From Actinocatenispora comari (GTDB lineage Bacteria > Actinomycetota > Actinomycetes > Mycobacteriales > Micromonosporaceae), in assembly GCF_017312725.1 (NCBI RefSeq), contig NZ_BOPO01000023.1, positions 1-64,000 of the forward strand: DNA of 64,000 nucleotides. Reading direction: 5' to 3'. The notes under the pieces are model-generated. The model was not told where the DNA came from. It made no database searches and worked only from the letters and a program-made list of their open reading frames with translations. Numbering within the stretch: position 1 is the stretch's first letter; every line of letters begins with the position of its first letter. Positions 33,690-42,166 of this stretch are shown one piece after another. The position numbers and the translations under genes were made by a program.

Positions 33690-34837
33690 CACGACAGCAG
33701 CCCGTCGTACCCCGCGTCGACGGCGGCGCGGGCGGTGCGGTCGGCGGTACGGATCCGCCGGGTCACCGCGGCCAACCGCTCCCCCGGACCGACCAGGTCG
33801 GTGCGACTCGCGGTCGCGACCGCGGCGGCGAGGTCCGCGTCGACCGCGTCCCGGCCGTGCAGCGCACCGGCGATCGCGCCGGCCATCGACGCGATCGAGT
33901 CGGCGTCCCGGCCGTAGTTGACGCTGCCCAGCACCGCCTCCCGCCAGTCGCCCTTGGCCACGACCAGCATGCCCAGCGCCAGCGGCAGCTCCTCGATACT
34001 GTGCACCCGGCTCGGCCGGCGGGCGCCGAGCCCCTGGTCCCGGTAGTCGTCGCCGACGGTGTCGTACGGCCGGATCGCGGCCCGCAGCGCACCGGACTCG
34101 ATCGCCTCGGTCCAGTGCGGCACCGTGCCGGCGGCGGTGGTCACCGCCTCCACGGCGGCCCGGGTGCCGTCCTTCGCCAGGCGCAACGCGGCGGCGACCA
34201 CGTCGTCGACGGTGGCGCCCGGGGTGGCCGCGGCGGCGACGCAGGCGGCGAGCACCCCGGCCGCCTCCCGGCCGTACGAGGACTGGTGCGCGCCGGCGAC
34301 GTCGATCGCCTCGGCGTACGCGGCGTCCGGGTCGGCGGCGTTCACGATGCCCACCGGGGCCACGTACATCGCGGCACCGCAGTTGACCGCGTTGCCGACG
34401 CCCGCCTCGCGCGGGTCGGCGTGCGCCCAGTGTAGCCGCAGCGCCAGGTACTTCTCGGCCAGGAACACCCGCTGCAGCGGCAGCGCCTCCGCCTCCAGCT
34501 CGGGCACCCAGCGGCGCTCGCCGAGCATCAGCGGTACCAGCCGTTGCGCCACGTCGTAGGCGGTCAGGTGGGTGCCGGCCTGCTCGTACACCTCGACGAG
34601 CAGGTGTGTCATCAACGTGTCGTCGGTGATGTGCCCGTCGCCCTTGTGGTACGGGGCGATCGGCCGCGCGTTGCGCCAGTCGGCGTAGTACGGGCCGACG
34701 ATGCCGTCCACCCAGCCGCCCCAACGCTGCGCGATCTGCGCCGGACTCCAGCCCTCCGTCGCGCCGCCCAGGGCGTCACCGACGGCGGCGCCGACGAGGC
34801 AGCCGACCGCGCGCGATTCGAGGCTCTCACTGGCCAC
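33689..34837 (-). CDS. ADP-ribosylglycohydrolase-fold protein B (canonical motifs)
   Basis: The 382-residue protein starts at GTG 34837 and overlaps the upstream gene by 11 bp. All ARH/DraG metal motifs are present: GAAVGDALGGATEG (18-29), HITDDTLMTHLL (69-80) and VNYGRDADSIASMAGAIAGALHG near residue 320. It should hold the binuclear Mg2+ centre and hydrolyse an alpha-glycosidic bond to ribose or a related sugar. There is no signal peptide, so it is cytoplasmic. The context of sugar uptake and a ribokinase argues for a catabolic role rather than removal of regulatory ADP-ribosylation. Confidence 0.92.
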   Translation of the reverse strand: MASESLESRAVGCLVGAAVGDALGGATEGWSPAQIAQRWGGWVDGIVGPYYADWRNARPIAPYHKGDGHITDDTLMTHLLVEVYEQAGTHLTAYDVAQRLVPLMLGERRWVPELEAEALPLQRVFLAEKYLALRLHWAHADPREAGVGNAVNCGAAMYVAPVGIVNAADPDAAYAEAIDVAGAHQSSYGREAAGVLAACVAAAATPGATVDDVVAAALRLAKDGTRAAVEAVTTAAGTVPHWTEAIESGALRAAIRPYDTVGDDYRDQGLGARRPSRVHSIEELPLALGMLVVAKGDWREAVLGSVNYGRDADSIASMAGAIAGALHGRDAVDADLAAAVATASRTDLVGPGERLAAVTRRIRTADRTARAAVDAGYDGLLS

Positions 34838-35891
34838 GGGTGGTCCTTTCCACGATGTCGAGCAGGTCGACCCCGGCGAGCGTGGGGTCGCAACAGCCGG
34901 CCAGTCTCCGACAGCGGTCGGCCCAGGACGGCGGCAGTTCGGCGGCGCCGCGTACCGCGCCGAGCAGGGCGCCGGTCAGCGCCGGCGCGCTGTCGGCGAG
35001 CGACGGCAACGCGGCCGCGGCGAGGATCGCGTCGATCGTCGGGGTACCGGCGCGCAGCGCCACCGCGGTCAGCGCGGCGGCGACCGGGACGGTCTGGGCC
35101 GCCGCGCAGCCGTAGCTGTACACCCGGTCCACCAACTCGTCCAGCAGCGGCACCGCCTCGGCCGGGGTACCGGCGCCGGCGACGAGCGCGAGCGCCCGGC
35201 GCAGGGTGCGCCCGGCCAGCTGGTCGATCGGCAGCTGCGCCTCCAGCGCGGCGAGCAGCGTCGGCTCGGGCCGGGAGGCAGCGGTCGCGGGTAGGGAAAC
35301 CGCGGTGGCGACCGCGGCGGCGACCGCGCGGGCGGCGGTGACCCCGTCGCCGGCGTGGGTGACCTCGGCGTCCCACCCGGCCAGCGTCGCCGCGTGCGCC
35401 GGGCTCGTGGCCAGGACGCCGTACGCGACCGCCCGGATCGCGGCGGCGTCGTCGAAGTGGTGCGGGTTGCGCCGGCCGGAGTCCGGCGGCGGCACCCCGC
35501 GGCGCAGGTTGTCGACCGCGACCGCCACGGCGATCCGGCCCACCGGTACGGCGCCGTCCGCCACCGCGACCGCCCAGCGGGCGTGCACCGCCGCCCGGTC
35601 GGCCGGCAGCGGCGCGGAGCCGGCCAGCGTCCAAGCGACCCACTCGGCGTCGTCGCCCGGACCGAGCCGCAGCGGTGCCGGGTCCTGGTTGAGCGCGAAC
35701 GGCACCGGCAGCGTGGTGACCGACTCGACCTCGGCGAACGCGTCCAGTTCCCGGCGCAGCCGCCGGGTCCACCCCGGCAGGACCCGGGAGCGGTGGGTAC
35801 GAGCCGGCCAGCCGGCGGCGTCGCCCACCGCGAGTCCCAGTACGGCGCCGCGGCGGCGATCCGTGCCGGTACGGTCGGTGGGTTCGTTCAT
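34827..35891 (-). CDS. ADP-ribosylglycohydrolase-fold protein C (degenerate metal site)
   Basis: The 354-residue paralogue keeps the N-terminal LGLAVGDAAGWPAR and has GDDAEWVAW (79-87) in the TDDT position. The C-terminal GxDxDT motif is lost: the equivalent region reads ALPSLADSAPALTGALLGAVRG. Two of the usual metal-binding aspartates are therefore missing. It may be a non-catalytic partner of B or D, or use a single metal. Gene order and the ATGA overlap at 35888-35891 show it is translated together with its paralogues. Confidence 0.85.
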   Translation of the reverse strand: MNEPTDRTGTDRRRGAVLGLAVGDAAGWPARTHRSRVLPGWTRRLRRELDAFAEVESVTTLPVPFALNQDPAPLRLGPGDDAEWVAWTLAGSAPLPADRAAVHARWAVAVADGAVPVGRIAVAVAVDNLRRGVPPPDSGRRNPHHFDDAAAIRAVAYGVLATSPAHAATLAGWDAEVTHAGDGVTAARAVAAAVATAVSLPATAASRPEPTLLAALEAQLPIDQLAGRTLRRALALVAGAGTPAEAVPLLDELVDRVYSYGCAAAQTVPVAAALTAVALRAGTPTIDAILAAAALPSLADSAPALTGALLGAVRGAAELPPSWADRCRRLAGCCDPTLAGVDLLDIVERTTRGQ

Positions 35892-36982
35892 CGTCCGGTC
35901 CTCGCCTCGGGGCGCGTTCCGGGCCGCGCCGCGACGAGTCGGTCGGCCAGGTCGCGCATGGTCAGCCCGGCGACGACCTCACCCAGGCAGCGTCCGGTCA
36001 CCGGGCCGATGGCGGCCACCCATTCGGCCGGGATGCCCGCCATGCCGTGACCGGCGCCGCACAGCGCGCCGGCGATCGCGGCGGTGGTGTCCGCGTCGCG
36101 GCCCATCGCCACCGCACCCGGTACGGCCCGGCGCAGCTCGCCGTCCGCGGCGAGGGCGGCGCCGAACGCCAGCCCGACCGCCTCCGGGGCGAGGTCGGTC
36201 CACGGGTAGGCGCGCACCACCAGCGCGTCGAGCAACGCGTCGGGCCCGGCGGCGGTAGCGGCGGTGGCCAGCGCGGCGGCCGTCCACGAGTCGGCCGGTA
36301 CCCGAGCACGGGCCGCCGCGAGCATCTCGCCGGGACGGGCACCGGCGAGCGCCGCGGCGACGGCCACGGCGACCGCCTGACCGGCGTACACGCCCTCGCC
36401 GTCGTGGCTGACCGCGCCGTCCACGGCGGCCAGCCGGGCCGCGAGGTCGAGATCACCCGCCGCGTACACGCCGTGTACCGCGGCGCGCATGGCGAGGCCG
36501 TCGCTCCACGAGTGCAGGTGCTGGCCGGATGCGGGCGGGCGCAGGCCGGCGCGCAGGTTCTCGATGGTGCCCAGCTCGCTGAACCCGGCGCCGGGGAAGC
36601 CACCGGAGCGGCCGGCGAGGTGGCGTACCCAGGCGTCGGCGACCTGTTCGCTGGTCAGGGCCGCGCCGTGCTCGATCAGCAGCAGCGCGCTGAACGCCGC
36701 GTACTCGGTGTCGTCGGTTCCGGCCGGCTCGTCGCGCAGGAACCCGGTCACCGGCCCCCACCGCTCGGCGATGGCCGCGGCGGTCATGTTCTCCGCCGGT
36801 GCGCCCATCGCGTCCCCGATCGCGAGGCCCAGCAGGCAACCCCGGGCCCGGTCCCGGGCGGCATCGTCCCGGTCCGCTCCGTCGCGGGCGGGTTGGTCCC
36901 GGGCGGTGCCGTCCTGGTCGGCCCGCCGGGTGGCCTCGTCCCGGGCGGGTTGGGCGGCGCCGGCCGGGCGGCGTGCGGGCAA
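35888..36982 (-). CDS. ADP-ribosylglycohydrolase-fold protein D (canonical motifs)
   Basis: Catalytic motifs are complete: ARGCLLGLAIGDAMGAPAEN, GTDDTEYAAFSALLL and MGRDADTTAAIAGALCGAGHG. The start is uncertain. I chose TTG 36982, and a further TTG lies inside the 3' end of the binding-protein gene; no ATG or GTG is available before the domain. The first 47 residues are low-complexity and repeat ARD-like triplets (QPARDEATRR, GTARDQPARDGADRDDAARD). The gene follows the ABC substrate-binding protein directly and is the first of the four hydrolases, so it probably meets the imported substrate first. Confidence 0.88.
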   Translation of the reverse strand: MPARRPAGAAQPARDEATRRADQDGTARDQPARDGADRDDAARDRARGCLLGLAIGDAMGAPAENMTAAAIAERWGPVTGFLRDEPAGTDDTEYAAFSALLLIEHGAALTSEQVADAWVRHLAGRSGGFPGAGFSELGTIENLRAGLRPPASGQHLHSWSDGLAMRAAVHGVYAAGDLDLAARLAAVDGAVSHDGEGVYAGQAVAVAVAAALAGARPGEMLAAARARVPADSWTAAALATAATAAGPDALLDALVVRAYPWTDLAPEAVGLAFGAALAADGELRRAVPGAVAMGRDADTTAAIAGALCGAGHGMAGIPAEWVAAIGPVTGRCLGEVVAGLTMRDLADRLVAARPGTRPEARTGR

Positions 36983-37032
36983 GGCTGCCCGGCCGGGCGC
37001 GGGGCGCCCGGCCGGCGCGGCGGCGTCGCGGT

Positions 37033-38331
37033 TCAGTGTCCGCCCCCGGCGACCTGCTTCCAACCCTTGGTGAGCTGGTCGGTGAGCGTGCTGGCGCTGA
37101 TGTCGTTCGCCAGGTACCGCTGCAGGGTCGGGGTGGCGATCTGGTCCTTCCACTGTGGATAGTCCTGGGCGTGCAGGAACGGCGCGTCCACGCTGTTCTC
37201 GCCGGAGACCAGGATCTGGCCCCAGCCGTCCTTGCCACCGGTCTGCTCGCGTACCGCGGTCCGGGCACTCGCGGTGGCCGGGATCAGCCAGTCGCTGCGC
37301 GCCAGCTTCGCCAGGTTCGCGTCGGCGACGAAGTAGTCGATGAACTGCGCCGCCTCCTTGACGTGCTTGGTCGCCTTGGACACCGACAGCGTCTGCGCGC
37401 TCGCCGGCTGGGCGCTGCTGGTACCGGCCAGCGGCGGCAGCACCGCCCACTGGAACCCCTTCGGCGCCTGCTCCTGGATCTGCTGCGCGACATAGGATCC
37501 GGCCACCATCATCGCGTACTTGCCGGCGTAGAAGCCGGGCAGCACGTCGCCGCCGGACTGGGTCAGGCTGGTCGGGTCGATCGACCTGTCGTCGTAGGCC
37601 ATCGCGTGGATGCGCCGCGGCACCTGCATCTCGGCGGTACCGACGGTGATGCTCGCCTTGTCCCCGCTGGTGCTGAACCACTTCCCGCCGAAGTTCGCGG
37701 ACAGGCTGAGCACGGTGGCGGCCGGCTGCTTCAGCCCCCAGCCGACGCCGTGGCTGCCCTTGCCGGTCAGCTTCTTCGCCATCGCCCGGAAGTCGTCCCA
37801 GGACAGCGACTTCCCGGTCGGTACCGGCACGCCGGCCTTGGCCAGCGCCGTGGTGTTGGCGAACACCACGTACGTCTGCTGCAGGGTGGGCACCGCGATC
37901 AGCTTGCCGTCGACGGTCAGCGAGTTCCACACCCCGTCGGCGACGTTGCCGCGCAGCGTACTCGACACGTACGGCTTCAGGTCGGCGAAGTAGCCCTGCT
38001 GGCCGAAGCCGACGATGTCGGCGTTCTCGTCGTGGATGATGTCCGGCGCGGTGCCGCCGGCCAGCTGGGTGACGAGCTGGTCGTGCACGTTGTCCCAGCT
38101 GCCCTGGATCAGCTCGACCTGCACCTTGGGGTGCTCGGCGTTCCAGGCCTTGACCGCCTTCTTGGTCTGCGCCACGGTCGTGTCGGCGAAGGCCAGCGAC
38201 TGGAACTTCAGGTGCACCGTGCCGTTCGAGTCGGTGTCGTCGGAGCTGCTGCCGCCGCCGCTGGTCGCGCAGCCGGTCAGGGTCGCCGCCGTGGCCGCGA
38301 GCATCGCGGTCAGGGCCGTCCTTCTCTGCAT
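37033..38331 (-). CDS. ABC sugar-type substrate-binding lipoprotein
   Basis: The 432-residue protein has a lipoprotein signal (lipobox LTGC, Cys21) and a Gly/Ser linker. A family 1 extracellular solute-binding fold follows: HLKFQSLAFADTTVAQTKKAVKAWNAEHPKVQVELIQGSWDNVHDQLVTQLAGGTAPDIIHDENADIVGF. It captures the substrate outside the membrane for the two permeases encoded upstream. The gene order permease-permease-binding protein is unusual but not rare. No ATPase gene is in the cluster, so a shared MsiK-type ATPase probably drives uptake. Confidence 0.92.
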   Translation of the reverse strand: MQRRTALTAMLAATAATLTGCATSGGGSSSDDTDSNGTVHLKFQSLAFADTTVAQTKKAVKAWNAEHPKVQVELIQGSWDNVHDQLVTQLAGGTAPDIIHDENADIVGFGQQGYFADLKPYVSSTLRGNVADGVWNSLTVDGKLIAVPTLQQTYVVFANTTALAKAGVPVPTGKSLSWDDFRAMAKKLTGKGSHGVGWGLKQPAATVLSLSANFGGKWFSTSGDKASITVGTAEMQVPRRIHAMAYDDRSIDPTSLTQSGGDVLPGFYAGKYAMMVAGSYVAQQIQEQAPKGFQWAVLPPLAGTSSAQPASAQTLSVSKATKHVKEAAQFIDYFVADANLAKLARSDWLIPATASARTAVREQTGGKDGWGQILVSGENSVDAPFLHAQDYPQWKDQIATPTLQRYLANDISASTLTDQLTKGWKQVAGGGH

Positions 38332-38361
38332 GAGGGGTTCCTTCCTTCACCTGTGGCGGGG

Positions 38362-39201
38362 TCAGCCCTTGACCGCGCCGGCCAGCAGGCCGGAGGTCAG
38401 TCGACGCTGCATCAGTGCGAAGAAGACCAGGCTGGGGATCATCGACAGCAGCGATCCCGCGGCGAGCGGGCCGAGCTGTACCTGTCCCTCCTGGCCGACG
38501 AAGCGGGCGAGCGCCAACGGCAGGGTGTTGAGCTGGGGGTCCTGGATGAGCACGAGCGCGAAGAAGAACTCGTTCCAGGACAGGACGAACGCGAACATCG
38601 AGGTGGCCGCGATGCCCGGGAGCAGCAGCGGAAACACGATGGAGGTCAGGGTGCGCAGCCGGCTCGCGCCGTCGGTGGCCGCCGCCTCCTCCAGTTCGGC
38701 GGGGATCTTCGCGACGTAGCCCTGGAGCATCCAGAGGGCGAACGGCAGCGACCACACCAGGTCGACGAGGATCAGGCCGACCAGCGAGTCGATCAGCCCG
38801 AACTGCTTGAGGATCAGGAACAGCGGTACCACGATCAGGATGATCGGGAACACCTGGGACACCAGGATCCAGCCCATCGCCACGCCGCGCAGCCGACTGC
38901 GGAACCGGGCCAGCGCGTACGACGCGGGCACCGAGACGAGCACCACCAGCACCGTGGTGCAGCCGGCCACGATCAGGCTGTTCGCACCGGCCCGCAGCAG
39001 GTCCTGCTGCTCGATCGCGGCCCGGAAGTTGGCCAGCGAGAACGAGTCCGGGAGCAGGCTCGGCGTCAGCGACGCCAGCTCGCGCGGCGTCTTGAACGAC
39101 GTGGACAGCAGCCAGACCAGCGGGAAGCCGAGCAGGACGACGTAGCCGGCGAGCGCGAGGTAGGACAGCGCCCGGCCGAGGGTGAACCGGCGTGAGGTCA
39201 C
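38362..39201 (-). CDS. ABC transporter permease, MalG type
   Basis: The 279-residue protein starts at GTG 39201, overlapping the stop of the partner permease (GTGA). It has six hydrophobic segments and the EAA loop ELEEAAATDGASRLRTLTSIVFPLLLPGIAA, which contacts the ATPase. SWNEFFFALVLI and the C-terminal RRLTSGLLAGAVKG are typical of MalG-like sugar permeases. With the MalF-type partner it forms the membrane channel for the compound bound by the 37033 lipoprotein. Confidence 0.93.
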   Translation of the reverse strand: MTSRRFTLGRALSYLALAGYVVLLGFPLVWLLSTSFKTPRELASLTPSLLPDSFSLANFRAAIEQQDLLRAGANSLIVAGCTTVLVVLVSVPASYALARFRSRLRGVAMGWILVSQVFPIILIVVPLFLILKQFGLIDSLVGLILVDLVWSLPFALWMLQGYVAKIPAELEEAAATDGASRLRTLTSIVFPLLLPGIAATSMFAFVLSWNEFFFALVLIQDPQLNTLPLALARFVGQEGQVQLGPLAAGSLLSMIPSLVFFALMQRRLTSGLLAGAVKG

Positions 39202-40124
39202 TGGGCGGCCCGCCTTTGCGCGCGCAGGTACACGAACATCAGCAGCACGATCACCACGACGGTCACCACGCCCATCGCGGCCGCCAGCCCGAAGTTGCCG
39301 TACTTGAAGGCCTCGTTGTAGGCGAACAGCATCGGCAGCATCGTCTTGCCGCCGGGCCCGCCCGCGGTGAGCACGTACACCAGGCCGAACTCGTTGAACG
39401 ACCAGATGAAGTCGAGCGTGGTGATGGCGACGATGACCGGCCGCAGCGACGGCAGCACGAGGTGCCAGAACCGCTGCCAGGTGTTGGCACCGTCGACCGA
39501 ACCGGCCTCCAGTACGGCCGGGTCGACCGACTGCAGCCCGGCGAGCAGCACCACGGTGGTGGCGGGCATTCCGACCCAGACGCCGACGAACACGACCGCC
39601 GGTAGCGCGGTGGAGAAGTCGCCCAGCCAGTTGACGTTGTGGTCGATGATGCCCAGCGTGGACAGGATCCCGTTCACCGGGCCGGACCGCGGGTCGTACA
39701 TCAGCTTCCACATGATCGCGATGATCACCGGCGGCATCGCCCACGGGATCAGCGCCAGCACCCGGGCGAACGCGGCACCGCGCAGCCGCATGTTCAGCAG
39801 CACCGCGAGCCCGAGCGCGAGCAGGAACTGCAGCACCGTCACCGAGACCGCCCAGATCAGCCCGATCTTGAACGAGTCCCAGAACAGCCCGTACGAGCCG
39901 AGGTCGGCGAAGTTGCCCAGCCCGACGAACGCGCCCGGCCGGCCGGCCGTGGTGTCGGTGAACGCGAGGTAGATGCCCTGCAGCAGCGGCCACACCGACA
40001 GCAGCGCCACCGGAATCAACGCCGGCAGTACCAGGATGGTGCCGCCGCGGTCACGCCGGCGCCGGGGCGCGGTGGGCCGGGTCGGCGCCGGTACCGGCGG
40101 GTCGAGTGTCGCGTGCTGGCTCAT
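39198..40124 (-). CDS. ABC transporter permease, MalF type
   Basis: I start at ATG 40124 (MSQHATLDPP), which follows GGGGAGGG, rather than at the earlier in-frame codon at 40205. The 308-residue protein has a Pro/Arg-rich cytoplasmic tail, six transmembrane segments and the EAA loop VLEAGSVDGANTWQRFWHLVLPSLRP. It pairs with the MalG-type permease. It lies 70 bp downstream of the LacI gene and is the first transport gene of the operon. Confidence 0.93.
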   Translation of the reverse strand: MSQHATLDPPVPAPTRPTAPRRRRDRGGTILVLPALIPVALLSVWPLLQGIYLAFTDTTAGRPGAFVGLGNFADLGSYGLFWDSFKIGLIWAVSVTVLQFLLALGLAVLLNMRLRGAAFARVLALIPWAMPPVIIAIMWKLMYDPRSGPVNGILSTLGIIDHNVNWLGDFSTALPAVVFVGVWVGMPATTVVLLAGLQSVDPAVLEAGSVDGANTWQRFWHLVLPSLRPVIVAITTLDFIWSFNEFGLVYVLTAGGPGGKTMLPMLFAYNEAFKYGNFGLAAAMGVVTVVVIVLLMFVYLRAQRRAAQ

Positions 40125-40194
40125 CGGCCCTCCCCGTTCGTCGGCAGCCCGACGAGGCACGAGACACCGCACCCGTGATTCGTTCGCCGCTCGC

Positions 40195-41211
40195 TCATCG
40201 GTCACCTTCCCGGGCCGGCGTGGACGATTCGCGAACGGTCAGCCAGGGGTCGACGACGACCCGCTCGGCCGGCCGGTCCGGGTCGGCGATCCGGGCCAGC
40301 AGCAGCCGGGCGGCCGCCGCACCGCGCTCGCCGGAGCCGAGGTTGACGCTGGTCAGGCCGGGCGAGACCACCGCCGCCAGGTCGGTGTCGTCGATGCCGA
40401 CCACGGCAAGGTCGTCCGGCACCCGGATGCCGCGCGAGTGCGCCACCCGCATCACACCGAAGGCGAGCAGGTCGTTGGCGCACAGCACCGCGTCCGGCCG
40501 GTCGTCGAGCACCCGTTCGGCGATGTCGCGGCCGGCGTCGACGGTGAACGCGGCCGCCGCGTAGCGACGCCCGGCGCCGGCCAGCAGCCGCTCGTCGGCC
40601 CGGTCGAACCCGCGTTGCCGGGCGGTGCCCGGCACGGTGTCGACGGGACCGTTGACGAACGCGATCCGGTGCCGGTCGGTGTCGACCAGGTGCTGCATCG
40701 CCAGCTGCACCCCGGCGGCCGAGTCGGCCTGCACCGCGTCCAGCGGTACCGCCGCGGGCGGGGTGCCGATGACCACGGCCGGGTGCCGCAGCCGTTGCAG
40801 CGCCTGCAGGATCGGCTCGGTCATCCGCAACGGGCTGATGATCACGCCGTCGGCGTAGCCGCTGGACAGCCCGTCCAGGATGGCGATCTCCTCGGCCACC
40901 TCGGAGTTGCCGGTGGACAGCAGCAGCCGGTAGCCGGCGTCCTTGACCACGGCGGCGACGGCGCGCATCAGGCCGGTGTAGACCGGGTTGCCGACGTCGG
41001 GCACCACCAGGACGAGTTGCTCGGTGCGGCCGACCTTGAGCGACCGGGCCCGCGCGTCCGGGGTGTACCCGAGCGAGTCGACGGCGGCGCGCACCCGGGT
41101 GGTCATCTCGCGGCTCGCCGGCAGCCCGTTCAGGACCCGGGAGACCGAGGCGACGGACACTCCGGCCAGGTCGGCGACCTGACTGAGCGTAGGGCGTGCG
41201 GACAGCGTCAA
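40195..41211 (-). CDS. LacI-family regulator of the ARH operon
   Basis: The 338-residue protein starts at TTG 41211 after an AGGAG site. The LacI headpiece is PTLSQVADLAGVSVASVSRVLNGLPASREMTTRVRAAVDSLGYTPDARARSLK. A periplasmic-binding-like sensor domain follows (LVLVVPDVGNPVYTGLMRAV ... DAVLCANDLLAFGVMRVAHSRGIRVPDDLAVVGIDDTDLA). It is the first gene of the minus-strand operon, with two LacI-type operator candidates in its own promoter. It most likely represses the whole cluster, itself included, until the substrate or a breakdown product binds. Confidence 0.93.
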   Translation of the reverse strand: MTLSARPTLSQVADLAGVSVASVSRVLNGLPASREMTTRVRAAVDSLGYTPDARARSLKVGRTEQLVLVVPDVGNPVYTGLMRAVAAVVKDAGYRLLLSTGNSEVAEEIAILDGLSSGYADGVIISPLRMTEPILQALQRLRHPAVVIGTPPAAVPLDAVQADSAAGVQLAMQHLVDTDRHRIAFVNGPVDTVPGTARQRGFDRADERLLAGAGRRYAAAAFTVDAGRDIAERVLDDRPDAVLCANDLLAFGVMRVAHSRGIRVPDDLAVVGIDDTDLAAVVSPGLTSVNLGSGERGAAAARLLLARIADPDRPAERVVVDPWLTVRESSTPAREGDR

Positions 41212-41604
41212 CCCACCGCTCCTCTCCGGACGGTCAGCTGCAAACGTTCTTGTAAACGACTACAGCGGCAAGCTACAGCACGCTTCCGGGCGCGTCAACG
41301 GTCGATTTCGCGGCAGAACACGCAGGTTGTGGCCGTATGAACCGACCAGGCCGGGGCCCGCGATCGGGCCCACGGCGCGCCGCTGTACGTCGTCGGACCT
41401 GCACCGATGCTTGGCTACGGTGCGTCATCGTCGACCGGCGGTACCCCCGGACGGCGAACCGCGGCGGCGACCAGTGTGGTCGCCGCCGCGGCGGGTTGCG
41501 CTCCGTTCGGCCCGGCCGACCCGTCCGGTCGAGCCGGGGCCCGGTGCAGGGCCGGGCTCGGCGGACGGCCGGGTTGGGGGCCGGGCGGCCCGGTCTGGAC
41601 GGAC
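41212..41604. promoter_or_regulatory. Promoter/operator region of the ARH operon
   Basis: This 393-bp gap holds no gene that I can support. Near the LacI start are two LacI-type half-palindromes: TGTAAACGACTACA (41251-41264, arms TGTA/TACA around AACGAC) and TGCAAACGTT (41239-41248). They overlap where the operon promoter should be. The remaining section up to 41604 is GC-rich and probably contains the terminator of the secreted-protein gene, although no clean hairpin stands out. Confidence 0.5.
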
Positions 41605-42075
41605 TCAGTGGAAGGTGAGGGTGACCGAGTCGACGGTCTCGCTTCCCGGGCACAGGAAGCTGCCGGAGGTCTTGGTCGCCGTGTACGGCCCACCGGTGTA
41701 GGTGCGGGTGCCGCTGGTCGCGGTGACGGTCAGATCGGTGACCTGGTACCCGCAGGAGATGCCGGCAACGGTGGCGGAGACGTCGATCTCCGGCGAGGTC
41801 GCGGTACCGGCGGCGTCGTCGAACGTGACGCTGGGGTCGTTGGCGAGGCTGGCGCTGATGCTCCCGCCGCAGCTGGCCGACACGGTGGTGTGGTCGATGG
41901 TCAGCGCGTGGGGTGGTACGTCGCTGGTGGTGGCGTTGGTCCAGCTGCAGGTCGAGCCGGCGACGGTGATCGAGCCGTCGACCTGGCCGCCGGCGGCGTG
42001 GGCGGCGCCGCTGCCGAACAGCAGCGCCGCGCTGGCCGCGGCGGTCACGCCGACGAGGGTACGGACGGGCTTCAT
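41605..42075 (-). CDS. Small secreted protein with two likely disulfides
   Basis: I start at ATG 42075 (MKPVRTLVGV), preceded by GAGG. The first 28 residues are a Sec signal peptide ending AAHAAGG. The mature part is about 127 residues, very rich in Thr/Ser/Gly, and predicted to be all beta. Its four cysteines (in STCSWTN, SASCGG, ISCGYQ and FLCPGS) can form two disulfides. Similar small beta proteins are secreted by many actinomycetes, and no function is established. The 91-bp gap to metE contains an AT-rich promoter-like stretch around 42130-42160. Confidence 0.8.
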   Translation of the reverse strand: MKPVRTLVGVTAAASAALLFGSGAAHAAGGQVDGSITVAGSTCSWTNATTSDVPPHALTIDHTTVSASCGGSISASLANDPSVTFDDAAGTATSPEIDVSATVAGISCGYQVTDLTVTATSGTRTYTGGPYTATKTSGSFLCPGSETVDSVTLTFH

Positions 42076-42166
42076 GGTGGGCCTCCTCGCTGCGGGAAAA
42101 CACGAAGAAGTTTCGTAACCATCGAAGCACATTACGATGAATCCGTCTATATCCAGTTAAATATGC

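Noticed and set aside
29191-41211. Toxin-antitoxin or phage-defence island based on ADP-ribosylation
   Set aside because: No ADP-ribosyltransferase, NADase or nuclease is present. The ARH genes sit in an ordinary sugar-uptake operon with a LacI regulator.
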